From: an uncultured Pelagibacteraceae bacterium
GTDB taxonomy: Bacteria > Pseudomonadota > Alphaproteobacteria > Pelagibacterales > Pelagibacteraceae
NCBI GenBank assembly: GCA_902534735.1
Contig: CACARD010000004.1
Coordinates: 1-64,000, forward strand
Direction: 5' to 3'
DNA: 64,000 nucleotides
Shown: piece after piece, positions 20,158 to 28,423 of the stretch
Layout: each line of letters starts with the position of its first letter
How positions within the stretch are numbered: the stretch's first letter is position 1
Notes under the pieces: model-generated
Databases searched by the model: none
Told to the model about the DNA's origin: nothing
Seen by the model: the letters and a program-made list of their open reading frames with translations, nothing else
Translations under genes and position numbers: made by a program

Positions 20158-21412
20158 AAAATTAGCACTAGTTGACTGCAATTCTTTCTATGTCTCTTGC
20201 GAAAGATTATTTAATCCAAAAATAAGAAAAAAACCTGTTGTAGTTTTATCTAATAATGATGGCTGTATAGTTTCAAGATCTACTGAAGCAAAAGCCTTAG
20301 GAATTAAAATGGGTGAACCTTACTTTAAAGCAAAAGATATTATTATAAAAAATGATGTACAAGTGTTCTCATCAAATTATTCTTTATATGGAGATTTATC
20401 TAGAAGAGTAATGAGAACTTTAAAAAGATTTAACTCTGATATTGAAGTTTATTCGATTGATGAAGCATTTATGGATTTATCAAATTTTTCTGACAATGAA
20501 GTAGAGCAAGTTGGAAGAGAAATTAGAGAAACAGTTTTAAAGTGGACTGGTATTCCAACAAGTATAGGAATAGCTAAAACTAAAACTTTAAGCAAAGTTG
20601 CAAATCATATAGCTAAGAAAAAACAATCAGGTGTTACAAGTTTAATTGGAATAGAAAATCTCGATCCTATTCTTGAAAAAATTGATATCAATGATGTTTG
20701 GGGTGTTGGGAGACAGATGACAAAGTTTTATCAAAAAAATGGAATTTATAATGCTAAACAATTAAAAAATAAATCAAACACCTGGATTAAAAAATCCTCA
20801 AATGTTCTAAGTTCAAGAACAGCAATGGAACTTAGAGGTGTCCCTTGTATTGATTTAGAAAAAACTGCATCAAAAAGAAAAAGCTGTGTAGTATCAAGGT
20901 CATTTGGAAAAAGAATAGAAAAATTCCAAGAACTTGAAGAAGCTGTTGCTAGTTATTGTTTAAATGCATCAGAAAAAATAAGATCTGAAAACCTTGTTGC
21001 AAAAGCAGTTATGGTATTTGTTAGAACCAGTCCTTTTCAAAAACAATTTGGTTTTTATTCAAACTCCAGAACTGTTGATTTTCCTATAGCAACTAACAAT
21101 AGTATAGAGATCGTAAAAAATGCTTTATCTGTCTTAAAAGTAATCTTTAGGAAGGGACATCGTTATCAAAAAGCAGGAGTGATGCTAACTGGATTAACAG
21201 ATGCTGAAAATAATGAAAACTTATTCTCATCAGCAAAAGATGAGAGAATTAATAGATTAATGAGATCAATTGATAATACAAATTATAGGTATGGAAGGTC
21301 GACATTAAGTCTTGCAAGTGCCGGGGTTAGAAAGTCCTGGAGCATGAAAAGGGATTACAACTCAAAAATAGATACTGCTGATTTCTATTGTTTGCCAACA
21401 ATCAGAGCTTAA
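20135..21412 (+). CDS. umuC: DNA polymerase V catalytic subunit UmuC
   Basis: LALVDCNSFYVSCERLFNP; VYSIDEAFMDL; Y-family polymerase motifs. Confidence 0.96.
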   Translation: MSYIQYTKKLALVDCNSFYVSCERLFNPKIRKKPVVVLSNNDGCIVSRSTEAKALGIKMGEPYFKAKDIIIKNDVQVFSSNYSLYGDLSRRVMRTLKRFNSDIEVYSIDEAFMDLSNFSDNEVEQVGREIRETVLKWTGIPTSIGIAKTKTLSKVANHIAKKKQSGVTSLIGIENLDPILEKIDINDVWGVGRQMTKFYQKNGIYNAKQLKNKSNTWIKKSSNVLSSRTAMELRGVPCIDLEKTASKRKSCVVSRSFGKRIEKFQELEEAVASYCLNASEKIRSENLVAKAVMVFVRTSPFQKQFGFYSNSRTVDFPIATNNSIEIVKNALSVLKVIFRKGHRYQKAGVMLTGLTDAENNENLFSSAKDERINRLMRSIDNTNYRYGRSTLSLASAGVRKSWSMKRDYNSKIDTADFYCLPTIRA

Positions 21413-21417
21413 AAAAA

Positions 21418-22287
21418 TTATTTTATCGTATCAATACTTTCAATATTACTAAGAGAATTATTTAATTCCTCTAAATTTTCTCTTCTTCCAATCATCACAA
21501 CTGATAATCCAAATGCGATAATTAGAGCTAAGGGGATAGCTGTAACAACGCTTATGTAATCAGCCATTAATATTAAATAAATGGCATAAAATAAAATTGA
21601 TCGAATAATAACTGTAGATTTAAAAACAGCTATGATTGCTAAAGAATGTTTAATCAAATTTTTAAAACTCATCTTGGAAGGACCAAAATATCTTGTCCCT
21701 CTTTCTGAAGGAGATGAGGATCTATCTTTTTCTAATTTTGCCAATGCTCCTGAAAAGCTGCACCAAGTAGATTTATCGTTTATTAATTTTTCAACAGTTG
21801 ACCTTGGAAGACAAGTATAATTTCCAAATTTTATCGAATGACCAGTAAATACATAAGTGATTATTTTATGGAAATGATAACAAATTTTAAAAATAAAATT
21901 TTCAGATCTTTTTACTCTTTCTCCAACAATTGGTTTTCCTTCGTCATATTTTATGTATTCTAGAAAACTTTTAATTTCTTCAGGTCTATCTTCACCATCT
22001 GAATCCATTGGAATTACATAATCAAATTCTTTTTTTTGAAATATATGTTTAAGTCCTGTTGCAATACATCTTCCATGTCCTTGATTGTTGTTAATATTTA
22101 AAATTTCAACAGACAATAGGTTTTCTGTATTGGAAATAGAAGTTGGTTTTTCCTCAGTTGACGCATCGTTAACTATTACAAGAGAAAATTCAGCATCTAA
22201 ATCTTTTACAATAGTATTTATTTCTTCAATTAATTTTGAAGCTGATTTCCAGTCATTGTAAACTGGTGTTAAAATAGAAATTTTCAT
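21418..22287 (-). CDS. Glycosyltransferase family 2, membrane anchored
   Basis: ISILTPVYNDW; VIVNDAS; PMDSDGEDRPEEI; C-terminal TM segments. Confidence 0.88.
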   Translation of the reverse strand: MKISILTPVYNDWKSASKLIEEINTIVKDLDAEFSLVIVNDASTEEKPTSISNTENLLSVEILNINNNQGHGRCIATGLKHIFQKKEFDYVIPMDSDGEDRPEEIKSFLEYIKYDEGKPIVGERVKRSENFIFKICYHFHKIITYVFTGHSIKFGNYTCLPRSTVEKLINDKSTWCSFSGALAKLEKDRSSSPSERGTRYFGPSKMSFKNLIKHSLAIIAVFKSTVIIRSILFYAIYLILMADYISVVTAIPLALIIAFGLSVVMIGRRENLEELNNSLSNIESIDTIK

Positions 22288-22291
22288 TTAT

Positions 22292-22396
22292 TTAACTTGC
22301 AAGCAACCTCAATAAAGAGGCTACAATTCCATGTCCAGACAATTCTATTATTACAACAATAAAGACGATGAATAGTATATTTTTATTGAATTTCAT
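22292..22396 (-). CDS. Small single-TM protein (34 aa), not in the supplied ORF track
   Basis: MKFNKNILFIVFIVVIIELSGHGIVASLLRLLAS*; ATG 2 nt after the GT39 stop, TAA 4 nt before the GT2 start. Confidence 0.55.
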   Translation of the reverse strand: MKFNKNILFIVFIVVIIELSGHGIVASLLRLLAS

Positions 22397-22398
22397 AT

Positions 22399-23754
22399 CT
22401 AAGACCCTACGCAAATCTTATCAATACAAATATATTTTTCAAATGAATTCAATTTTTGCTTTGTCACAAAGCCTTTCCAAATAGGCCTTGAATTAATGTG
22501 ATATGATAAATTTCCAGCGGCCCATTCATCGCCAAGCACATATTTAATAGGTTCATCATGTTGTTCATGCCATGCCATTTGAACTTTTATAGCTATATCT
22601 TTTCCAGGATAATCAGTCCTTTTATCAGTCTGAGATATTGAGACATAACCATACAAAATTGGAGATAATAGAAATAAAAATATAAAACCTATTAAAAAAG
22701 AATTTAGTTTCTTAATGTTTATTTGATCTTTCAAAAGGTAAATAAATAAAGTTCCAAAGAATATGTAAAAAGGGGTCATCCACATAGTTCTAATTTTTGA
22801 TCCACTTATTAACGCTGTCATAAAAACTAGAAAAATTGGGACTAAATTTATAAATATTAAAAATAAAAGTTTTTCATCTTTTAATTTTAATTTTTTAGGA
22901 ATTTTTTTTATTAGTAGCCATACTAAAATTAAAAATGGTATTAAAATACCAATTTGTTTTAATGTGAATATCAGTGGATATTTAAGATGATTTATCATCT
23001 GCCCCTCATCCAAGCCTGCTCTGGCAAAACCATACTTGATAGTAATAAAATCATTATTGAATAACCAAATTATATGTGGGATTAAAATTACAAAAAATAC
23101 TTCTAAAGAAATTAAATATTTAAAATCAAACTTTTTTGATTTTTTAAAAAATATTAAATATGCAAACAATAAATCTATTGCGACTAATAAATATATAAAA
23201 AGATATTTAGATAAAATACCTAAAGCTGCTGTGGCTCCTAATAAAATACAATCATAGAGCTCAATTTTTTTACTGTTGTATATTTTCCAAGTATAATAAA
23301 CTGTCAAACACCAAAAAGGTAACTGGCAAATATTTACATTAAATTCTGGAGTTGTAAAATTATAGAAGTATATCCCTTCAATAAGAAAAACTGATAACAA
23401 ACTCAAAGTGCCATCATTAAAAATTTCCTGTGATAGTTTAAAAATAATGCAAAAAGATATAACAACAAAAATTTGACTTAACAAATAATAAGCCCAATCT
23501 TGTGGTCCAAATATTTGAAAAAAAACTTCTGAAAAAAATGCACTTAATGGTGGATGTTTGTTAAATCCCCATTCTAAATTACTACCCCAAGCCAAAGCTT
23601 CAATTGTATCTAAAGGTAAATTTGAGTTTGTGATAGTTGGAACAACTGTCCATAGAATTAAGTGAGTCGTTACAAAAATATAAAATATACTATCTATATT
23701 TCTTTTATTTAAGGCCATTTTCATCAATCTATATGAATAAACCGTTCTTGACAC
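22399..23754 (-). CDS. GT39/ArnT-like polytopic glycosyltransferase
   Basis: EALAWGSNLEWGFNKHPPLSAF motif and multiple TM helices typical of PMT_2 proteins. Confidence 0.85.
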   Translation of the reverse strand: MSRTVYSYRLMKMALNKRNIDSIFYIFVTTHLILWTVVPTITNSNLPLDTIEALAWGSNLEWGFNKHPPLSAFFSEVFFQIFGPQDWAYYLLSQIFVVISFCIIFKLSQEIFNDGTLSLLSVFLIEGIYFYNFTTPEFNVNICQLPFWCLTVYYTWKIYNSKKIELYDCILLGATAALGILSKYLFIYLLVAIDLLFAYLIFFKKSKKFDFKYLISLEVFFVILIPHIIWLFNNDFITIKYGFARAGLDEGQMINHLKYPLIFTLKQIGILIPFLILVWLLIKKIPKKLKLKDEKLLFLIFINLVPIFLVFMTALISGSKIRTMWMTPFYIFFGTLFIYLLKDQINIKKLNSFLIGFIFLFLLSPILYGYVSISQTDKRTDYPGKDIAIKVQMAWHEQHDEPIKYVLGDEWAAGNLSYHINSRPIWKGFVTKQKLNSFEKYICIDKICVGS

Positions 23755-23797
23755 TCATTTATTCATGAATATATTCACCAACTCAAAATAGCTTGCT

Positions 23798-24214
23798 ATG
23801 GTAAGAATTTCAAAAACTTATATACCAAAAGAAAAAGAGAAATACATGTGCGCTAAACATTTAGCGTATTTTAAGATGAAATTAATGGAGTGGAAAAAAG
23901 ATTTAAAGAGATCAAATAACGAGGCGATTTTTCAAGCGTCGATGGATGATAATAGTGCATCAGCTGATATAGTTGATCAAGCAAGTTCATATACTGAGAA
24001 AAATGTTGAAATGCGAGCAATTAATAGACAAATCAAATTAATTTCTAAAATAGATGGTGCATTGAAAAAAATACAGGATGGAACATACGGTTTTTGTGAA
24101 GAAACTGGTGAGCCTATTGGTTTAAAAAGATTAATGGCTAGACCAGTGGCAACTCTTTGCATTGCAGCTCAAGAAAAACACGAAAAAGACGAAAAAGTTT
24201 ACGCAGACGATTAA
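23798..24214 (+). CDS. dksA: DksA/TraR family transcription regulator
   Basis: YGFCEETGEPIGLKRLMARPVATLCIAAQEKHEK. Confidence 0.92.
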   Translation: MVRISKTYIPKEKEKYMCAKHLAYFKMKLMEWKKDLKRSNNEAIFQASMDDNSASADIVDQASSYTEKNVEMRAINRQIKLISKIDGALKKIQDGTYGFCEETGEPIGLKRLMARPVATLCIAAQEKHEKDEKVYADD

Positions 24215-24222
24215 AAAAATTT

Positions 24223-24639
24223 TTATTGAGATTTAAATCCACTTTCTGTTGTTTCATTGATTACCCATTCAGTTGAAAAAAGGCCCTGCTTTACACTAAT
24301 TAGGTAAAAGTAGTTTTTTCCATCTCCAATTCCTGAAATTGAATCACTACCCATGCCCAACCCTCCTATGCCTGCACCTGTTACTTTTATTTTGTATTTT
24401 CCACTAACAGTGTGAACGACATTTTCTTTTACTCCGAGTTTAGCAATTTCCAGTCCATTCACATTGACTTTGGCTAAAACGGCACTTGCTACAAATCCAC
24501 TTTCCCTGAGAAAATACAATTTTGTTTCCCCTGAACTACTTGATGATATGGTTGGTTTCATTTTAGATCCCGTACCAGAACATTGGTATAGGCCTAAAAT
24601 GAATATAATAATAAAAAATAGTTTAATTTTATTATTCAA
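24223..24639 (-). CDS. Putative lipoprotein (DUF2846-like)
   Basis: Signal peptide with lipobox-like LYQC; GGLGMGSDS glycine-rich segment. Confidence 0.5.
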   Translation of the reverse strand: MNNKIKLFFIIIFILGLYQCSGTGSKMKPTISSSSSGETKLYFLRESGFVASAVLAKVNVNGLEIAKLGVKENVVHTVSGKYKIKVTGAGIGGLGMGSDSISGIGDGKNYFYLISVKQGLFSTEWVINETTESGFKSQ

Positions 24640-24652
24640 AAAACTTATAGAA

Positions 24653-25240
24653 TTAGAACATTACGCCATAATATAACATGGTCATATCTGAGTCTCCATC
24701 GCCGCCGACATCAGAATAGTAAGTTATACCTACTCTGTTTCCATCTAATTCTAATCCTCCACCAACTAAATAACCAGTTCCAGAGATTGTTTCGGAAACA
24801 TTATATGTTGTCCCACCGATAGTTAAACTTGCATTACCTTCTAATTCAGATCTATGCATTCCTGCTTTAAAAAAGATATCGTCTGATTTAAACACTGCAG
24901 CAGCATCAACACCTCTAGCATCATATCCTTCAGTGGCCGATGCACCAGAAATAGTATAAGTTGCGTCTAGACTTCCAGTTAAGAAAAATCCTACTTCAAC
25001 ACTCATATCAGATGATATAGGCATATCAGCAAATAATCTTCCGATCCACGTTGCTTCATCATATGTGTATGTTACTGTTGAGCCAGATGCATTTGCTAAT
25101 AATTGTGCAGTTTCTTCAGCTCTCATATCAGCGTAAACTAATCCACCTTCAAAACCCATTCTCATTTCTTCAGATATTGAATTTTTGACACCAGTAAATG
25201 AAATTATTAATACCAAAAAAAACAATTTTATTTTTCTCAT
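24653..25240 (-). CDS. Putative outer-membrane beta-barrel protein
   Basis: Signal peptide, alternating amphipathic strands, aromatic/hydrophobic C-terminus (MLYYGVMF). Confidence 0.6.
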   Translation of the reverse strand: MRKIKLFFLVLIISFTGVKNSISEEMRMGFEGGLVYADMRAEETAQLLANASGSTVTYTYDEATWIGRLFADMPISSDMSVEVGFFLTGSLDATYTISGASATEGYDARGVDAAAVFKSDDIFFKAGMHRSELEGNASLTIGGTTYNVSETISGTGYLVGGGLELDGNRVGITYYSDVGGDGDSDMTMLYYGVMF

Positions 25241-25332
25241 AAATACTCCATCAAATTTAAGTTAATAATAACAATCAATTTACAAATTATAAACATTTTT
25301 TTTTGAAAAAGAGCACATATTATCCCCAAATA

Positions 25333-25956
25333 TTAAGGAAAGTCTATTTCAGCATCTTTATTTAAAGCTTTAAACCCTTTGATTACAGCTGGACGTTCAG
25401 CAATTTCAACAAACCACCTAGACAAGTTTTTAAAATTATTTAATCCAATATCATGCCTTTTATGTCTTGCAATCCACGACCATGTGGCGATATCAGCGAC
25501 AGAGTATTTATCATTTGCTAAAAATTTACTTTGAGCCAATCTAGCTTCAAGATCTTCATAAATCTTTCTTGTAATTTTGAAGTATCTTTCCTCACCCCAC
25601 TGGCTTTTTCCTTGATGATAATAATGAAACTGATGATGTTGGCCTATCATTGGACCTACAATAGCCATTTGAGCCATCAACCACTGATTAATTTCAAGCC
25701 TATCCCCTTCAGGATAAAATTTGTTACTTTTCTCTCCTAAATACATAAGGATAACTCCAGACTCGAATACAGTCTTATTATTTTCATGATCTATAATTAC
25801 AGGAATTTTATTGAATGGACTTATTTTTTTAAATTCTGGTTTGAATTGATCTCCACTCAAATTAACTTTTGTAAGCTTGTATTTCAAATCAATTTCTTCC
25901 AACATTATACTAATTTTCCAACCATTAGGTGTATCAGCGGTGAAGAGTTCGATCAT
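25333..25956 (-). CDS. Glutathione S-transferase family protein
   Basis: MIELFTADTPNGWKISIMLEE; KIPVIID; C-terminal GST domain ATWSWIARHKRHDIGL. Confidence 0.92.
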   Translation of the reverse strand: MIELFTADTPNGWKISIMLEEIDLKYKLTKVNLSGDQFKPEFKKISPFNKIPVIIDHENNKTVFESGVILMYLGEKSNKFYPEGDRLEINQWLMAQMAIVGPMIGQHHQFHYYHQGKSQWGEERYFKITRKIYEDLEARLAQSKFLANDKYSVADIATWSWIARHKRHDIGLNNFKNLSRWFVEIAERPAVIKGFKALNKDAEIDFP

Positions 25957-26969
25957 TCTTTTACACCCAATCTATCTTTGATAGTGCTGGATGCAGTTGT
26001 AAATTCAAATCTATATTTTTCATCAGGTCTTGCGTATTTAAAGCAGCCTCTTGCAGCTAAAGCTCCCTCATGAAAACCTGAAAGTATTAACTTTAATTTT
26101 CCCGGGTAAGTGCAGATATCTCCAATTGCAAATATTCCCTTTTTATTTGTCTCGAAATTTTCTGTATTTACTGGAATAGTTTTTTTATCTAAATTTAATC
26201 CCCATTCAGCAATTGGACCTAATTGCATAATTAATCCAAAGAAACCTAAAACATAATCAGCTTTTATAACTTTAATATCACCTGTCTCACTTTTTATTTC
26301 TACACTTTCTAATGAGCCATTTCCTTTGACATCTTTAATTGAGTATTTGGTAATTAAATTGATAGTTTTATTATCACTTAATTCTTTTATTTTTTGAACA
26401 CTTGCAGGCGCTCCTCTGAACTCATCTCTTCTATGAATAAGAGTTACTTTAGATGAATTAGACAATTCTATAGCCCAATCAAGTGCACTATCTCCGCCTC
26501 CAAATATAGCTACTGATTTATCTTTGAAAATAGTTTTATCTTTTATTGAATATAATACTGATTTTCCGTCATACTTTTCTGCACTTTTTGTTGGAAATTT
26601 TCTTGGTTCAAAAGAACCTACGCCTCCTGCTATAACAATATTAGTTGTTTCAAATTCTTTACCGTTTAATGTTTTAACTAACCATTTATTGTTTTCATTT
26701 TTTAATTCTTGAACTCTATCACTTAAATGAAAGTTAAAATTAAATGGTTTTATTTGTTCAATTAAATTATTTGTAAGTTCTTCTCCTGTGCATTTAGGAA
26801 CTGCAGGAATATCATAAATTGGTTTATCAGGATAAAGTTCAATACATTGTCCTCCAATTTTATCTAGGTTATCAACTATTTCGCATTTTAATCCAATAAT
26901 ACCTAATTGATGTGCACAAAATAAACCTGTGGGTCCTGCACCAATAATTACTACATCTGTTTTTATCAT
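25953..26969 (-). CDS. Ferredoxin--NADP reductase (thioredoxin-reductase-like fold)
   Basis: VVIIGAGPTGLFCAHQLG; IFGGGDSALDWA; FAIGDICTYPGKLKLILSGFHEGALAA. Confidence 0.9.
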   Translation of the reverse strand: MIKTDVVIIGAGPTGLFCAHQLGIIGLKCEIVDNLDKIGGQCIELYPDKPIYDIPAVPKCTGEELTNNLIEQIKPFNFNFHLSDRVQELKNENNKWLVKTLNGKEFETTNIVIAGGVGSFEPRKFPTKSAEKYDGKSVLYSIKDKTIFKDKSVAIFGGGDSALDWAIELSNSSKVTLIHRRDEFRGAPASVQKIKELSDNKTINLITKYSIKDVKGNGSLESVEIKSETGDIKVIKADYVLGFFGLIMQLGPIAEWGLNLDKKTIPVNTENFETNKKGIFAIGDICTYPGKLKLILSGFHEGALAARGCFKYARPDEKYRFEFTTASSTIKDRLGVKE

Positions 26970-27292
26970 TAAACCTGTTTCTCCGGCATATGGACGGTTA
27001 AACCATCTAAGTCATCTGACACAATTAATTGACAACTCAATCTGCTATTAGATTTAGGTTCATAAGCTTGATCTAACATATCGTCTTCACCCATTTCTTT
27101 TTCTGGAAGTTTTTTAAACCATTCATCATCATTAATATATACATGACATGTAGCACATGACATTCCTCCTCCACAATCTGCATCTATTCCAGGAATATTG
27201 CCATGAACCGCTCCTTCCATAACGGTCATACCATTAGGAACTTCTATTTCATGTTCTTTACCATTAAACTCAATATATTTAATTTTAGCCAT
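26969..27292 (-). CDS. 2Fe-2S ferredoxin
   Basis: CGGGMSCATCHVYI...SRLSCQL cluster-binding cysteines. Confidence 0.93.
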   Translation of the reverse strand: MAKIKYIEFNGKEHEIEVPNGMTVMEGAVHGNIPGIDADCGGGMSCATCHVYINDDEWFKKLPEKEMGEDDMLDQAYEPKSNSRLSCQLIVSDDLDGLTVHMPEKQV

Positions 27293-27381
27293 TATAATAA
27301 ATAACTTTTATTAACTAATTTTTGACTGCGGCAAATTTTTGAAGTTTCTCAACATTTTAAATTAATATATGATTTTGAATA

Positions 27382-27422
27382 AAAAAAAAGGCAGGTATGT
27401 TTTAGCATACCCGCCTCTTTTT
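27382..27422 (-). terminator. Rho-independent terminator downstream of proteorhodopsin
   Basis: GGCAGGTATG/CATACCCGCC stem (9 of 10 pairs) flanked by A and T runs. Confidence 0.85.
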
Positions 27423-27437
27423 AATATTAAAAGCTAA

Positions 27438-28208
27438 TTATCTAGCTCGTGCTCCACCTTGTGAAACTGCTGCTGACCAGATTACTAGACCAAAAGCAAT
27501 TTTATTGATGAAGTCTGCTAAGTTGTAAATCACGTTCAATGAGTTAGCGTCTACTCCACCTACTAGGTAACCAAAAATGTAACCTAATGGGTAAATAGCC
27601 CAACCGATTGTTACGATCATTCTCATAGCACCCCATGCAGTTGCTAATGGCTTGTTTCCAGTTTTAGCTGCAATTTTTCCAGCTTCACCAGAGAATACTT
27701 CATATAAGATGTAGATCCATCCAGCCATACCGACTATGAAACCAAGCATAGCATTGATGTAACCTGCTTCTCCTAAGTATCCACCAATTAACATCACAAG
27801 CGAACCAATTAATAATCTCCAGAATATTGCTCCTGGGATTTTCTTAACTGCTGCTAGAATTAAGTAAAACTCGATCATCTGTAATGGTACAGTGATTAAC
27901 CAATCAATATATCTATATACCGTTGGAGAATCTCCAGTCATTACCCATACATCTCTCATGTACATGTAGTGAATGAATGCAACACCAGTTACAAGACCAG
28001 CTACTGTTACTGAAGTTTTCCAGCCTGCTGCAACAGTATTTCTTTCCATAAAGAAGAATACTGTAGCTGCTGCCATACCCATTGCGATCACCCAAAAGGA
28101 AATCCCAACGAAGTCGTCAGAAGCTAACATAGCAGTTGCTGCGTTTGCTGCACCAGTAAGTCCAAATAAAGCCACTGCTGCTAACGCAAACATTTTAAGT
28201 TTTTTCAT
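27438..28208 (-). CDS. Proteorhodopsin, predicted blue-absorbing proton pump
   Basis: RYIDWLITVPLQMIEFYLILAAV (acceptor D, donor E, tuning Q); retinal lysine in LADFINKIAFGL; signal peptide. Confidence 0.97.
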   Translation of the reverse strand: MKKLKMFALAAVALFGLTGAANAATAMLASDDFVGISFWVIAMGMAAATVFFFMERNTVAAGWKTSVTVAGLVTGVAFIHYMYMRDVWVMTGDSPTVYRYIDWLITVPLQMIEFYLILAAVKKIPGAIFWRLLIGSLVMLIGGYLGEAGYINAMLGFIVGMAGWIYILYEVFSGEAGKIAAKTGNKPLATAWGAMRMIVTIGWAIYPLGYIFGYLVGGVDANSLNVIYNLADFINKIAFGLVIWSAAVSQGGARAR

Positions 28209-28236
28209 AAAAAACTCCCTCTCGTTAGTTTTTTTT

Positions 28237-28254
28237 TAGTTTAAATTTAAACTA
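28237..28254. repeat. 18-bp perfect palindrome in the proteorhodopsin leader
   Basis: tagtttaaatttaaacta is identical to its reverse complement. Confidence 0.85.
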
Positions 28255-28255
28255 C

Positions 28256-28278
28256 GGATAAACCACAAAGGTTTCTCC
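28256..28278 (-). promoter_or_regulatory. Predicted leader stem-loop upstream of proteorhodopsin
   Basis: GGAGAAACC-TTTGT-GGTTTATCC on the minus strand; 8 of 9 positions pair. Confidence 0.5.
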
Positions 28279-28423
28279 AAAGTTAGGGGCTTAATATCAA
28301 ATTAAATTAGTTTGTTGAAGACTTTTTGCCGCGTTATAAGTGTTGATTTTACTGACTTTTTAAAATTAAATACAACCTGTTGCATAAATTCAATAGAAAA
28401 ATGACACCAAATAGCAAATCAAA

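Noticed and set aside
24076-24190. DksA zinc finger with two of four cysteines replaced (CEET...CIAA)
   Set aside because: Cysteine-poor DksA proteins are a familiar alphaproteobacterial variant, so not novel in itself
27913-28239. Alternative ORFs overlapping proteorhodopsin
   Set aside because: Out-of-frame or antisense to the strongly supported rhodopsin gene
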